Assembly (NCBI RefSeq): GCF_003850565.1
Contig: NZ_CP027706.1
Span: 3,472,001-3,536,000, forward strand
Direction: 5' to 3'
Length of the DNA: 64,000 nucleotides
From: Pseudomonas sessilinigenes
GTDB taxonomy: Bacteria > Pseudomonadota > Gammaproteobacteria > Pseudomonadales > Pseudomonadaceae
Both the position numbers and the translations under genes were made by a program. Positions within the stretch are counted from its first letter, which is position 1, and each line of letters opens with the position of its first letter. Positions 36,484 through 45,389 of this stretch are shown in pieces. A model generated the notes under the pieces. It saw nothing but the letters and a program-made list of their open reading frames with translations. It was not told the DNA's origin and ran no database searches.

Positions 36484-37674
36484 TCAGCTGGTGGCCAGCT
36501 CCTCAAGGGCGACGACCAGGCGCTGGATATGTTCCAGCGGCGTCACCAGTCCCGGGGTGATGCGGATACAGGGGCCAAAGCCTGCGCCCTTGCGGATCAC
36601 CGTGAACAGGTCGTAGTCGTGCAGTAGCCGGTCCACCAGGGCTTGCTGATCCTGGTGGCGAGTGAAGCGCAGGGCGCTGATGGCACAGCACAGGCGCGGG
36701 TCTGCCGGCGTCATCACCTCGATGCCCGGCAACTGGCGCACGGCTTCGGTCCAGGTTTCGCGCAGGTAATTCAGGCGCGCGCCCTTGGCTGCCGCGCCGC
36801 CCATGGCCCGGTGTTCTTCGAACACCCGCGGCAAGGTCATCAAGGCCGGGATGTTGGGCGTGCTGTAGGGCGTGCGGGCGCGGATGTCGTCCACTGGAAA
36901 GTGGAACTCGTCCATGTCGGGGTCGATCGCGTCCAGGCGCTCGGGATCGATGTAGAGAAAGCCCAGGCTCAATGGCGCACCGATCCACTTGTGCAGGTTG
37001 AAACCGGCGAAGGCGATACCCAGCTGCTGCAGGTCGAAATCGATCTGGCCCAGGGCGTGGGCACCGTCGAGGATGATATCGACCTGGTATTCCTTGGCCA
37101 GGGCTGCGATGGCCTGGACCGGCATCACCAGGCCGCTGCGGTGGGTGACGTGGGTCAGGGGCATCAACTTGAGGCGCGGATAGCGCTCGAATGCATCCTT
37201 GTAAGTCGCCACAAGGCTGTCAAAACTGGCAGGGTGCTGGTGCTGGATCTCTATCACTTCCACGCCGCGGTGGCGGGCCAGCCAGCGCATGGCGCTTTTC
37301 ACCGTGTCGTACTCCAGGTCGCTGAGCAGCACCTGGTCTCCGGGTTGCAGGCGATTGTAGTTGCGGATCAGTGATTGCAGGGCGTCGGAGGCACAGCGGG
37401 TCAAGGCCACGGCGTTATCCGGGACCTCTAGCAGTTGTGCCAGCTGGTGGCGGATCTGCAGCGCTTCGACCTGCTCGAAGCGCTGGCGCACATGCACCGA
37501 ATTGCTGCTGTTGACCCACAGGATATTGCGTTGGTAGTCCTCGGCCACTGTGCGGGTCATGCGTCCGAAATAGCCGTTCTCGAGGTTGATCGGTCCGGAC
37601 TCGAGGTCGAATTGCCGGGCAATGCCCCGCCAATGCTCTTCGTCGCGGGCCAGCGTGGTGACAGTCCTTGGCAT
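36484..37674 (-). CDS. Class V aminotransferase (isopenicillin-N-epimerase-like)
   Basis: PLP enzyme of 396 residues in the aspartate aminotransferase fold, class V (cysteine desulfurase/kynureninase group). The N-terminus INLENGYFGRMTRTV is typical of the isopenicillin N epimerase-like branch. ALTRCASDALQSLIRNY binds the cofactor phosphate; DIILDGAHALGQIDFDL carries the PLP-contacting aspartate and histidine; and FNLHKWIGAPLSLGFLY supplies the Schiff-base lysine. No signal peptide. It faces eda from the opposite strand and sits 45 bases after a DUF3820 gene read the same way. The substrate cannot be named. The ribosome site is weak. Confidence 0.87.
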   Translation of the reverse strand: MPRTVTTLARDEEHWRGIARQFDLESGPINLENGYFGRMTRTVAEDYQRNILWVNSSNSVHVRQRFEQVEALQIRHQLAQLLEVPDNAVALTRCASDALQSLIRNYNRLQPGDQVLLSDLEYDTVKSAMRWLARHRGVEVIEIQHQHPASFDSLVATYKDAFERYPRLKLMPLTHVTHRSGLVMPVQAIAALAKEYQVDIILDGAHALGQIDFDLQQLGIAFAGFNLHKWIGAPLSLGFLYIDPERLDAIDPDMDEFHFPVDDIRARTPYSTPNIPALMTLPRVFEEHRAMGGAAAKGARLNYLRETWTEAVRQLPGIEVMTPADPRLCCAISALRFTRHQDQQALVDRLLHDYDLFTVIRKGAGFGPCIRITPGLVTPLEHIQRLVVALEELATS

Positions 37675-37719
37675 GCTGGGCTCTTTATCGGTGATGGAGG
37701 TTCAGGGAAGGGGTAGCGG

Positions 37720-37956
37720 TCAATGGCGGGGCTTGGGCTTGCCGTGCTTGGCGCGCAGCGGATCGAGCAGGTCGGACAAGCCGTTGTGGTCGATTTCCTG
37801 CATCAGGGCCAGCAGGCCACCGAGTTCGCCCTTGGGGAAGCCTTCGCGGGCGAACCAGTTGAGATAGGGGCCAGGCAGGTCGGCCAGGATGCGGCCCTTG
37901 TACTTGCCGAAGGGCATTTCCCGGGTGACCAGTAGTTCTAGTGTTTCAGGGTTCAT
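37720..37956 (-). CDS. DUF3820 family protein
   Basis: A 78-residue protein starting MNPETLELLVTREMPFGKYKGR; the MPFGKYKGR and DLPGPYLNWFAREGFPKGELG segments are characteristic of DUF3820 (YpeB-like), a small family of unknown role seen with or inside nucleases. I use the ATG at 37956 because the extra 26 residues of the longer reading frame are not conserved-looking. Upstream of and in line with the class V aminotransferase. C-terminus is lysine-rich (KHGKPKPRH). Confidence 0.85.
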   Translation of the reverse strand: MNPETLELLVTREMPFGKYKGRILADLPGPYLNWFAREGFPKGELGGLLALMQEIDHNGLSDLLDPLRAKHGKPKPRH

Positions 37957-38187
37957 GGCGGCCACCGTGGTGTGATTCGAGAGCCTTGGAAAATACAGGC
38001 ATTCTGCATGCAGGCCAAATGACAGATCATGCAAATAACGCGGATACAGATTTGCTGGCTATGGTTAACCTATTGAATTTAAAGATAAATATTTTATCGA
38101 AAAGTCTGGCATGGGCACTGCAATGGTAAACGACAGGAAGGTCGGCGACGGTCGATCCCATTCTCGTAACCTGCAAGGAACCTGAAA

Positions 38188-38655
38188 ATGACTGACTTGA
38201 ACAAAGAAGCGATTTCGGTACTCAACAGCCTGATCGAGACCAGCAAGGATGGCCAGGAGGGCTTCAAGACCTGCGCCGAGGACATCAAGCATCCCGAGCT
38301 CAAGGCCCTGTTCATCAAGCGCTCCACCGACTGTGCCAGCGCAGCGGCGGAACTGCAGTCGGTGGTACGTTCGATGGGCGGCGATCCTGAGACCTCCACC
38401 AGTGTCAGCGGCGATCTGCATCGGCGGTGGGTCGATCTCAAATCCCTGGTCACAGGCAAGGACGAGGAGGCGGTGCTCAATGAGGCCGAGCGTGGTGAAG
38501 ATCATGCGCTCAAGGCCTACAAGGATGCCCTGGAGAAAATCGGCAAGCACAACCTGGTGGGAATCCGCGATGTCGTGGAGCGCCAGTACCATGGCGCGCA
38601 ACGCAACCATGATCAGGTCAAGGCCCTGCGCAATCAGGCCCGTGCTCGTCACTAA
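38188..38655 (+). CDS. PA2169-family four-helix-bundle protein (DUF2383)
   Basis: A 155-residue all-helical soluble protein of the PA2169/DUF2383 family, ferritin-like in architecture and of unknown biochemical role. TDLNKEAISVLNSLIETSKDG opens the first helix; FKTCAEDIKHPELKALF and later ALKAYKDALEKI mark the bundle. Members are often stress or stationary-phase proteins, which I infer here only by family. GCAAGGAACC precedes the ATG, and a strong terminator closes the gene, so it is monocistronic. Confidence 0.9.
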   Translation: MTDLNKEAISVLNSLIETSKDGQEGFKTCAEDIKHPELKALFIKRSTDCASAAAELQSVVRSMGGDPETSTSVSGDLHRRWVDLKSLVTGKDEEAVLNEAERGEDHALKAYKDALEKIGKHNLVGIRDVVERQYHGAQRNHDQVKALRNQARARH

Positions 38656-38670
38656 GGCTAAAAACCTGTC

Positions 38671-38698
38671 AAAAACGCCAGCCAGTCTGGCGTTTTTT
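38671..38698 (+). terminator. Rho-independent terminator
   Basis: AAAAACGCCAG, loop CCAGT-like centre, CTGGCGTTTTTT: a near-symmetrical stem with A and T flanks, 16 bases after the PA2169-family gene stop. Confidence 0.85.
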
Positions 38699-38810
38699 AT
38701 GCCTGGAATTTAATGCTGGACGGCATTTAGTTAGCTTGCTAATAATTAGCTCGCGCCCACCTCATCCGTTCCCGGCTATCGTTCAATCAATACCCTGAGA
38801 GTCCTTGCCC

Positions 38811-40799
38811 GTGCCCATCACCTTGCAGGCCTTGCTTGCTCCCGACCTTCGCGCATTGCAGTTCGCGATCAAGACCCTGTTGGGGGGAGGTGTGGCCCTG
38901 TGGCTGGCCTTGCGCTGGGGCCTGGAGCAACCGTCGTGGGCCTTGATGACGGCGTTCATCGTTGCCCAACCGCTGTCCGGGATGGTCCTGCAGAAGGGCC
39001 TGGCGCGGCTGCTGGGGACCTTGATCGGAACCATCATGTCGGTGTTGTTCATGGCGCTGTTCGCCCAGACGCCCTGGTTGTTCCTGTTGGTACTCGCCTT
39101 GTGGCTGGGGCTGTGCACTGCCAGTTCGACATTGCTGCGCAGTGCCTGGTCCTATTCTTTCGTGCTGGCGGGCTACACCGTGGCGATCATTGCCCTGCCG
39201 GCCATCAGCCATCCACTGAGTATCTTCGATCAGGCCGTGGCGCGCTGTACGGAGATTTCCCTGGGGATCATTTGTGCAACCGCCAGCAGCGCCTTGATCT
39301 GGCCCATGCGTGTCGAACGCCAATTGGCCGACCAGGCCCGTGCTGCCTGGCAAAGCGGCATGCAGGCAGCCCGTGCCACGCTGGCCGGCGAGGCCCTGGA
39401 TCGCAAGGGCTTGCTGGAGATCCTCGGGCGGATCGTTGCCGTGGATTCCCAGCGTGAACATGCCTGGTTCGAAGGGCCTTCCGGACGCCTGCGGGCCCGG
39501 GCCATCAGTGGCCTGAGCCAGAAGTTGCTGATGCTGCTGCGTATCTCCCGCTCGGTGCGGCGCCAGTGGAAACAACTGGACGTGGAGCAAGCCCGGCAGT
39601 TGCAGCCCTGGATGGAGGAAGTACAGCAAGCCCTGGCAATTGCGGACATGGCCGCCCTGCAGGCATTGCGAAGACGCTTGCTGGACGCTTCCCACGATGA
39701 GCGGATCAGCCCGGCACAGAGTTTCTGCCTGGCACGTTTTGCCTTGTTGCTGGACACCGCCCTGGCCGCGAGCCTGGCCCTGGATGCGGTGCAGCAGGGG
39801 CGGGCACCGCTGGAGCAACCGGCGAACCTGAGCCCCCATCGTGATCTCTCTCTGGCCCTGGTATTCGGCGCACGCAGTGCCCTGGCGTTCCTGGCCGTGG
39901 CCAGCTTCTGGCTGGCCACGGCCTGGCCCGCCGCTTCCGGGGCGATGTTGCTGACCTGCGTGGTGTGTGGCCTGTTCGCCAGTCGGGAGAACGGCGCGCA
40001 GATCGGCATGAGCTTCATGCGCGGGATCTTTTTGGCGGTCCCTTCGGCCTTTGTGGTCGGGCAGATCCTGCTGCCTCAGTGGAGTGGCTTCCCGATGCTG
40101 GCAATGGCCATGGGCGTGCCATTGTTCCTTGGTGCCCTGGGCATGGCCAAGCCGCAGATCGGCGCGACCGCGACGTCGTTCTGCCTGCATTTCATTGTGC
40201 TGATCTCGCCGATGAACCGGATGAGCTTCGATGTGGCCAATTTCTTCAACAGTGCCCAGGCCATGGTGTTGGGAGTGGGCGCTGCCGTGTTGGCCTTCCA
40301 CCTTCTGATCCTGCGTGATCCAGCCTGGCACGGTCGACGTTTGCTGGCGGCGACCCTGAGCGATCTGGTGCGCCTGACTCGGCGCAATCTGCGGGGCGCC
40401 GAAAGCTGGTTCGGTGGGCGCATGGCCGATCGGCTGTTGCAATTGGCGCGACATTATCCGGAGCTGCCGGAGCCGGCCCGCAGCCGTTGGGACGATGGCC
40501 TGCTGGGGTTGGATATCGGCGATGAGTTGATGCACCTGCGCTTGAGCCTTGCGGTGGCCCAGGTACCGGCGAGCAAGGCGCAACGCGATTACTTCGAGCA
40601 ATTGCAGAAGGTCCTGCAGCAAGGACCTGCGGGCAGTCGCCAGGATGCCCTGGTCGCGCCGGGTGCAGCCTTGCTCCAGGCCCTGGAGCAGTACCCTTCC
40701 AGCGATGCGCTGAAGCTGGCCAAGGGCGCAGTGTGGCAATTGCAAAACAGCTGGCGCAGTTGGTGCCGGCAGCAGGAGGACAGTCATGGGGCTGCGTGA
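38811..40799 (+). CDS. FUSC-family inner-membrane efflux protein (AaeB-like)
   Basis: Large inner-membrane protein of about 662 residues, resembling the aromatic-acid efflux component AaeB. N-terminal hydrophobic cluster of about six segments after QFAIKTLLGGGVALWLALRW, a cytoplasmic stretch of about 200 residues, then a second hydrophobic cluster (FGARSALAFLAVASFWLATA onwards) and a cytoplasmic tail. Start is either GTG 38811 or TTG 38805; GAGAG upstream has better spacing for the GTG. Followed by overlapping DUF1656 and HlyD genes, the standard tripartite arrangement. Substrate unknown. Confidence 0.88.
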   Translation: MPITLQALLAPDLRALQFAIKTLLGGGVALWLALRWGLEQPSWALMTAFIVAQPLSGMVLQKGLARLLGTLIGTIMSVLFMALFAQTPWLFLLVLALWLGLCTASSTLLRSAWSYSFVLAGYTVAIIALPAISHPLSIFDQAVARCTEISLGIICATASSALIWPMRVERQLADQARAAWQSGMQAARATLAGEALDRKGLLEILGRIVAVDSQREHAWFEGPSGRLRARAISGLSQKLLMLLRISRSVRRQWKQLDVEQARQLQPWMEEVQQALAIADMAALQALRRRLLDASHDERISPAQSFCLARFALLLDTALAASLALDAVQQGRAPLEQPANLSPHRDLSLALVFGARSALAFLAVASFWLATAWPAASGAMLLTCVVCGLFASRENGAQIGMSFMRGIFLAVPSAFVVGQILLPQWSGFPMLAMAMGVPLFLGALGMAKPQIGATATSFCLHFIVLISPMNRMSFDVANFFNSAQAMVLGVGAAVLAFHLLILRDPAWHGRRLLAATLSDLVRLTRRNLRGAESWFGGRMADRLLQLARHYPELPEPARSRWDDGLLGLDIGDELMHLRLSLAVAQVPASKAQRDYFEQLQKVLQQGPAGSRQDALVAPGAALLQALEQYPSSDALKLAKGAVWQLQNSWRSWCRQQEDSHGAA

Positions 40800-40992
40800 G
40801 TGGGCATTGGGTGGGGTGTTGCTCAGCCCGTTCCTGATCTATGTGCTATTGGCGCTGCTGATTACCGGCGGGTTGCGCCTCCTGGTGCGAGCCACCGGGC
40901 TGGGGCGCTGGATCTGGCACGAGGCTTTGTTCGATTGTGCCCTGTACGTCTGTGTGTTGACGGTGGTGACGCTCGTTCTCGGGCCTTTATAA
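40786..40992 (+). CDS. DUF1656 small membrane protein (AaeX-like)
   Basis: A 68-residue protein with two hydrophobic helices, beginning MGLREWALGGVLLSPFLIYV. DUF1656 proteins are regular partners of FUSC/HlyD efflux systems. The ATG lies 14 bases inside the FUSC gene end and the gene is followed 10 bases later by the adaptor, so all three are coupled. Confidence 0.9.
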   Translation: MGLREWALGGVLLSPFLIYVLLALLITGGLRLLVRATGLGRWIWHEALFDCALYVCVLTVVTLVLGPL

Positions 40993-41002
40993 GGAGTTGA
41001 TC

Positions 41003-41869
41003 ATGCGTACACCCGTACGTGTCGTGTTTACCTTGTGCCTGGTGGCGCTGGCGGTCTTCGCCGGTTATCACCTGTGGCAGTACTACATGCTTACCCCCTG
41101 GACTCGCGATGCCCGAATTCGCGCTGACGTGGTGATCGTGGCTCCGGACGTATCCGGCTGGGTCCGTGAACTCAAGGTGGCGGACAACCAGTCGGTGAAG
41201 GCCGGGCAGCTGTTGCTGAGCATCGACCGCGATCGCTTCGAGGCGGCCCTGGAAAAAGCCCAGGCGGTGGTGCAGACCCGCCAGCAGCAATTGAGCTTGC
41301 GTGAGCATGAGGCCAGTCGTCGTGCTGCCCTGGGGCCCCAGGCCATCAGTGCCGAGCTGCGGGAAAATGCCCAGATCAATGCCGGCATCGCCCGTGGCGA
41401 GCTGCGCCAGGCCCAGGCCGAAGCCAAGGTCGCTGAATTGAACCTGGCGCGCAGCCAGGTGCATGCACCCCGTGACGGGCACATCACCAACTTGCGCCTG
41501 GCCGAGGGTAATTACGTCAATGCCGGGCAGTCGGTGATGGCGCTGATCGACGACTCGACGTTCTATGTACAGGCCTACTTCGAGGAAACCAAATTGCCGC
41601 GGATCAAGGTCGGTGACCCGGTCAAGGTCTGGCTGATGAGCGCCGGGGAGGCCTTGCAGGGGCATGTCGAAAGCATCAGCCGAGGGATCACTGACCGCAA
41701 CGCCACGCCTGACGGGCAACTGCTGGCCGAGGTGGAGCCGACATTCAACTGGGTACGCCTGGCCCAGCGGATTCCAGTGCGGATCAAGCTCGACAAGGTG
41801 CCCGAGGGTGTCAACCTGAGCGCCGGCATGACCGCCAGCGTCCAGGTCGAAGAGGGGAGTGGCAAGTAG
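41003..41869 (+). CDS. HlyD-family periplasmic adaptor (AaeA-like)
   Basis: Membrane-fusion protein of 288 residues linking the FUSC pump to an outer-membrane channel. ATG 41003 has AAGGAG six bases upstream. One N-terminal membrane anchor (VVFTLCLVALAVFAGYHLW), then the biotinyl-like half VVIVAPDVSGWVRELKVADN, a helical hairpin (about 85-150), and the second half VHAPRDGHITNLRLAEGNYV, followed by the beta-barrel. AYFEET near 190 is the AaeA/EmrA-type signature. Third gene of the efflux operon; no outer-membrane channel gene accompanies it. Confidence 0.92.
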   Translation: MRTPVRVVFTLCLVALAVFAGYHLWQYYMLTPWTRDARIRADVVIVAPDVSGWVRELKVADNQSVKAGQLLLSIDRDRFEAALEKAQAVVQTRQQQLSLREHEASRRAALGPQAISAELRENAQINAGIARGELRQAQAEAKVAELNLARSQVHAPRDGHITNLRLAEGNYVNAGQSVMALIDDSTFYVQAYFEETKLPRIKVGDPVKVWLMSAGEALQGHVESISRGITDRNATPDGQLLAEVEPTFNWVRLAQRIPVRIKLDKVPEGVNLSAGMTASVQVEEGSGK

Positions 41870-41884
41870 GGGCTTGCCCAGGCC

Positions 41885-42355
41885 TCAGCCGATGGTGATG
41901 GCCGGCAGGGTGGGCAGGGTCACGGTCTGCTGCTTGCGCGGGGCAAGGATCTCGGCTTCGCCGTCGACCACCAGCTCATCGCGCTGGTTGAGCACGCGGG
42001 TGGCGATGCGTACGCGAAACTTGGGCAGTTTTTCCAGGATTTCCAGGTGCACGGTCAGGGTGTCGCCGATCTTCACCGGCTTCTGGAAGCTCATTTGCTG
42101 GCCGAGGTAGATGGTGCCCGGGCCAGGCAGCTCGCAGGCGACTGCGGCGCTGATCAGGGCGCCACTGAACATGCCGTGGGCGATGCGTTCCTTGAACATG
42201 GTCGCAGCGGCGAACTCGGGGTCCAGGTGTACCGGGTTGTGATCGCCGGACATGGCGGCGAACAACTGGATATCACGCTCCTCGACAGTCTTGCTGTACT
42301 GGGCGGTCTGGCCGACCTCCAGGGCTTCGTAAGGTGTGTTGGTCACCTGGGTCAT
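41885..42355 (-). CDS. phaJ: (R)-specific enoyl-CoA hydratase, MaoC/PhaJ family
   Basis: Hot-dog-fold hydratase of 156 residues converting trans-2-enoyl-CoA to (R)-3-hydroxyacyl-CoA, linking beta-oxidation with polyhydroxyalkanoate precursors. The catalytic pair is Asp38 and His43 in FAAMSGDHNPVHLD. FKERIAHGMFSGALISAAV and PGPGTIYLGQQMSFQKPVKI are strongly PhaJ1-like, and the length equals that of P. aeruginosa PhaJ1. It lies beside a lipase-like hydrolase and two acyl-CoA ligase genes, the same cluster order I recall from other pseudomonads (PP_4549-4552, PA3299-3302). Confidence 0.92.
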   Translation of the reverse strand: MTQVTNTPYEALEVGQTAQYSKTVEERDIQLFAAMSGDHNPVHLDPEFAAATMFKERIAHGMFSGALISAAVACELPGPGTIYLGQQMSFQKPVKIGDTLTVHLEILEKLPKFRVRIATRVLNQRDELVVDGEAEILAPRKQQTVTLPTLPAITIG

Positions 42356-42400
42356 CTTGCGGAAATCCTCTGACAGATAAATGAGCGTACTGGCGCAGCC

Positions 42401-43345
42401 CTATTCAGAGCGTGCTGGGCGGCGGTGCTGCAGTGCCTGCTCCAGCCAGGCCAGTACGTCCTGGGTTACTTGGTCGCGATTGCTCTCGTTGAACAGCTCA
42501 TGGCGTGCCTGCGGGTAGATGTTGAGCTGCAGGCACTGGCTGCCGGCCTCGCGCAGAGCACCGGCCAGATCCTTGAGACGCTTGCCATCGCTCACCGGAT
42601 CACATTCGCCGCCCATTACCAGCAATGGCAGGCCCGGGTCGATCTGCGCCAGGTTGGTGATCTTGCTGATCTGTTGCAGGCCGCCCAGCAGGTCGATCCA
42701 TAGCTGGTTGGTGCAACGATATCCGCACAGCGGGTCGTTGACGTACTTGTCGACCTCCGCCGGATCGCGGCTGAGCCAGTCGAAGGCGGTGCGATTGGGC
42801 TTGAAGGCCTTGTTGAAGGAGCCGAAGGACAGCCACTCGATCAATGCACTGCGTCCTTGGCCGCCCTGGCGCCAGCGTTCGAAGCGAGCGATCAGGCTAG
42901 CGGCACGGTACAGGGCCACGGGTTGGAAGTTGGAGCCGCTGAGAATCGCCCCGTACAGGCTGGCGCTGTGGTGCAGCAGGTAGGCCTGGGCGATGTAGCT
43001 GCCCATGCTGTGTCCCAGCAGCACGATGGGCGTGGCGGGATGCTGCTGGCCGATATGCTGGTTGAGGCTGGCCAGGTCGCCAACCACCTTGTTCCAGCCG
43101 CCATGGTCGGCGTAGTGGCCGAGGACCCCGTGTCCGGCACTCTGGCCATGGCCGCGCTGGTCTGGCGCATAGACGCCATAGCCCGCAGAACACATGGCCT
43201 GGGCCAGGCGTGCATAGCGGCCGCTGTGCTCGGCCATGCCATGGGACAGCAGGATCACAGCCTTTAGCGGGCTCTCTGGCAGCCACTGGTTGACGAAGAG
43301 GCGCTGATGATCACTCGTGGTCAACCAGAACATGTCGTGGGTCAT
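42401..43345 (-). CDS. Alpha/beta hydrolase, monoacylglycerol lipase-like
   Basis: Serine hydrolase of 314 residues, serine aminopeptidase S33/lysophospholipase type. Visible: oxyanion segment ILLSHGMAEHSGRYARLA, PDQRGHGQSAGHGV, nucleophile Ser113 in LLGHSMGSY, acid in VMGGECDPVS, and the catalytic histidine in YPQARHELFNE. No signal peptide. It is 45 bases upstream of phaJ on the same strand and divergent from the acyl-CoA ligase genes, consistent with release of fatty acids from monoglycerides or lysolipids for activation by FadD. Confidence 0.88.
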   Translation of the reverse strand: MTHDMFWLTTSDHQRLFVNQWLPESPLKAVILLSHGMAEHSGRYARLAQAMCSAGYGVYAPDQRGHGQSAGHGVLGHYADHGGWNKVVGDLASLNQHIGQQHPATPIVLLGHSMGSYIAQAYLLHHSASLYGAILSGSNFQPVALYRAASLIARFERWRQGGQGRSALIEWLSFGSFNKAFKPNRTAFDWLSRDPAEVDKYVNDPLCGYRCTNQLWIDLLGGLQQISKITNLAQIDPGLPLLVMGGECDPVSDGKRLKDLAGALREAGSQCLQLNIYPQARHELFNESNRDQVTQDVLAWLEQALQHRRPARSE

Positions 43346-43559
43346 GGCTATTCCTTTGCTCGAAGACGCTGCACTTTATAGCGCATCGCCGGTCGTGCGT
43401 CTGATTCGCAGGCCTGTTGGACGCAAGATTCACACAATTAATGACACACTCGCGCATATTTGCCTGAATCGCCATAGCTGCTAACGTCCCAGGAGCCCCG
43501 CCGCTGACAGCGTTACAGAGGTGGCCAGGACCGTTCAGGCAAATAAGAGGACAAGAATA

Positions 43560-45248
43560 ATGCAACCTGATTTCTGGAATGATAAGCGCCCTGCCGGAGT
43601 CCCCAACGAGATCGACCTGGGGGCCTACAAGTCGGTGATCGAGGTGTTTGAGCGTTCCTGCAAGAAATTTGCCGATCGCCCGGCCTTCAGCAACATGGGG
43701 GTGACGCTGACGTACGCCGAGCTGGAACGCTACAGCGCGGCTTTCGCCGGCTACCTGCAGAGCCAGACCGACCTGGCTCCTGGGGATCGCATCGCGGTGC
43801 AGATGCCCAATGTCCTGCAATACCCGATCGCCGTGTTCGGTGCACTGCGTGCGGGGTTGATCGTGGTCAACACCAATCCGCTGTACACCGCGCGGGAGAT
43901 GCGCCACCAGTTCAAGGACTCCGGGGCCCGGGCCCTGGTCTACCTGAACATGTTCGGGCAGAAGGTCCAGGAGGTGCAGGGCGACACCGATATCCAGTAC
44001 CTGATCGAGGCCAGGATGGGCGACCTGATGCCCACCGCCAAAGGCTGGCTGGTCAACACCATAGTGGACAAGGTGAAGAAGATGGTGCCGGCCTACCACC
44101 TGCCCCAGGCCATCTCTTTCAAGAGCGCCTTGCGCCTGGGGCGTGTCCAGAGCCTCAAGCCCCAGGCCGCGGGGCTCGATGATGTGGCGGTATTGCAGTA
44201 CACCGGTGGTACTACAGGCCTGGCCAAGGGCGCGATGCTGACCCATGGCAACCTGGTGGCCAATATGCAGCAGGTTCGTGCCTGCCTCGGCCAGCATGGG
44301 CCGGACGGCCACACCCAGTGGCGCGAGGGCCAGGAGGTGATGGTGGCGCCGCTGCCGCTGTACCATATCTATGCCTTCACCGCGAACTGCATGTGCATGA
44401 TGGTCACCGGCAACCACAATGTGCTGATTACCAACCCGCGGGACATCGGCGGCTTCATCAAGGAACTGAAGAACTGGCGTTTCTCGGCGTTGCTGGGGCT
44501 GAACACGTTGTTCGTCGCGCTGATGGAGCATCCGGAGTTCAAGCACCTGGATTTCTCCAACCTCAAGCTGACCAACTCCGGTGGCACGGCGCTGGTCAAG
44601 GCGACGGCCGAGCGCTGGCAGCAGATCACGGGTTGCCGGATCACCGAGGGCTATGGCCTGACCGAGACTTCGCCGGTGGCTTGCACCAACCCCTATGGCG
44701 AGAGTTCACGCCTGGGGACCGTCGGCTTGCCGGTGCCTGGCACCCTCGTCAAGGTCATCGACGACCAGGGCGTGGAGCTGGCCCTGGGCGAGCGTGGCGA
44801 ACTGTGCATCAAGGGCCCGCAGATCATGAAGGGGTACTGGCACAAACCCGAGGCCACGGCAGAGGTGCTCGATGCCGAGGGTTGGTTCAAGTCCGGCGAC
44901 ATTGCCGTCATCGATCCAGATGGTTTCGTGCGTATCGTCGATCGCAAGAAAGACATGATCATCGTCTCGGGTTTCAACGTGTATCCGAACGAGATCGAGG
45001 ATGTGGTGATGGCTCACCCGAAGGTGGCCAACTGCGCGGTAATCGGAGTGCCGGACGAACGTTCCGGCGAGGCCGTGAAGCTGTTCGTGGTACCCCGTGA
45101 AACCGGGGTCAGCCTTGAGGAACTCAAGGCCTACTGCAAGGAAAACTTCACCGGCTACAAGGTGCCCAAGCACATCGTCTTGCGCGAGTCGTTACCGATG
45201 ACTCCAGTGGGCAAGATCCTGCGTCGCGAGTTGCGTGATATCGCCTGA
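43560..45248 (+). CDS. fadD2: Long-chain fatty acid-CoA ligase FadD2
   Basis: Acyl-CoA synthetase that activates fatty acids as acyl-adenylates, then thioesters. ATG 43560 (MQPDFWNDKRPAGVPNE) follows AAGAGGACA and gives 562 residues, the family size. AMP-binding P-loop YTGGTTGLAKGAMLTHGNL near residue 213, GYGLTETSPV near 365, GWFKSGDIAVIDPDGF near 440, and the C-terminal lysine in TPVGKILRRELRD. First of two tandem homologues; in P. aeruginosa the first of the pair is fadD2. Confidence 0.93.
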   Translation: MQPDFWNDKRPAGVPNEIDLGAYKSVIEVFERSCKKFADRPAFSNMGVTLTYAELERYSAAFAGYLQSQTDLAPGDRIAVQMPNVLQYPIAVFGALRAGLIVVNTNPLYTAREMRHQFKDSGARALVYLNMFGQKVQEVQGDTDIQYLIEARMGDLMPTAKGWLVNTIVDKVKKMVPAYHLPQAISFKSALRLGRVQSLKPQAAGLDDVAVLQYTGGTTGLAKGAMLTHGNLVANMQQVRACLGQHGPDGHTQWREGQEVMVAPLPLYHIYAFTANCMCMMVTGNHNVLITNPRDIGGFIKELKNWRFSALLGLNTLFVALMEHPEFKHLDFSNLKLTNSGGTALVKATAERWQQITGCRITEGYGLTETSPVACTNPYGESSRLGTVGLPVPGTLVKVIDDQGVELALGERGELCIKGPQIMKGYWHKPEATAEVLDAEGWFKSGDIAVIDPDGFVRIVDRKKDMIIVSGFNVYPNEIEDVVMAHPKVANCAVIGVPDERSGEAVKLFVVPRETGVSLEELKAYCKENFTGYKVPKHIVLRESLPMTPVGKILRRELRDIA

Positions 45249-45269
45249 GGTCCGTCCGCTCGACCTTGC

Positions 45270-45303
45270 GCGGGCAAGCCGGTCGGTTCGACGGCTTGCC
45301 CGC
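45270..45303. repeat. REP-like perfect hairpin after fadD2
   Basis: GCGGGCAAGCCG and CGGCTTGCCCGC pair perfectly across a 10-base loop. The arm resembles the REP core seen at 26821-26906. No T run. Confidence 0.7.
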
Positions 45304-45374
45304 TCTGCTTTGGTCGGGCGCAAAGCCGCGGACCAGAGCGGAATTCAGGGTTGTAGAATTTTTACTCTAAAAAT

Positions 45375-45389
45375 GACCATTAAATGGTC
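45375..45389. promoter_or_regulatory. Perfect palindrome upstream of fadD1
   Basis: GACCATTAAATGGTC is a perfect 7-1-7 palindrome, about 205 bases before the fadD1 ATG in AT-rich DNA. It looks like a dimeric repressor site. It is not the PsrA consensus (G/CAAAC-N2-4-GTTTG/C); the regulator is unknown. Confidence 0.5.

Noticed and set aside
38787..40787. 666-codon minus-strand frame opposite the FUSC gene
   Set aside because: Glutamine/histidine-rich shadow of the real membrane protein with no family motif or ribosome site.
43311..44546. 411-codon minus-strand frame starting inside fadD2
   Set aside because: It overlaps both the lipase gene start and fadD2, is histidine/leucine rich, and has no motif.
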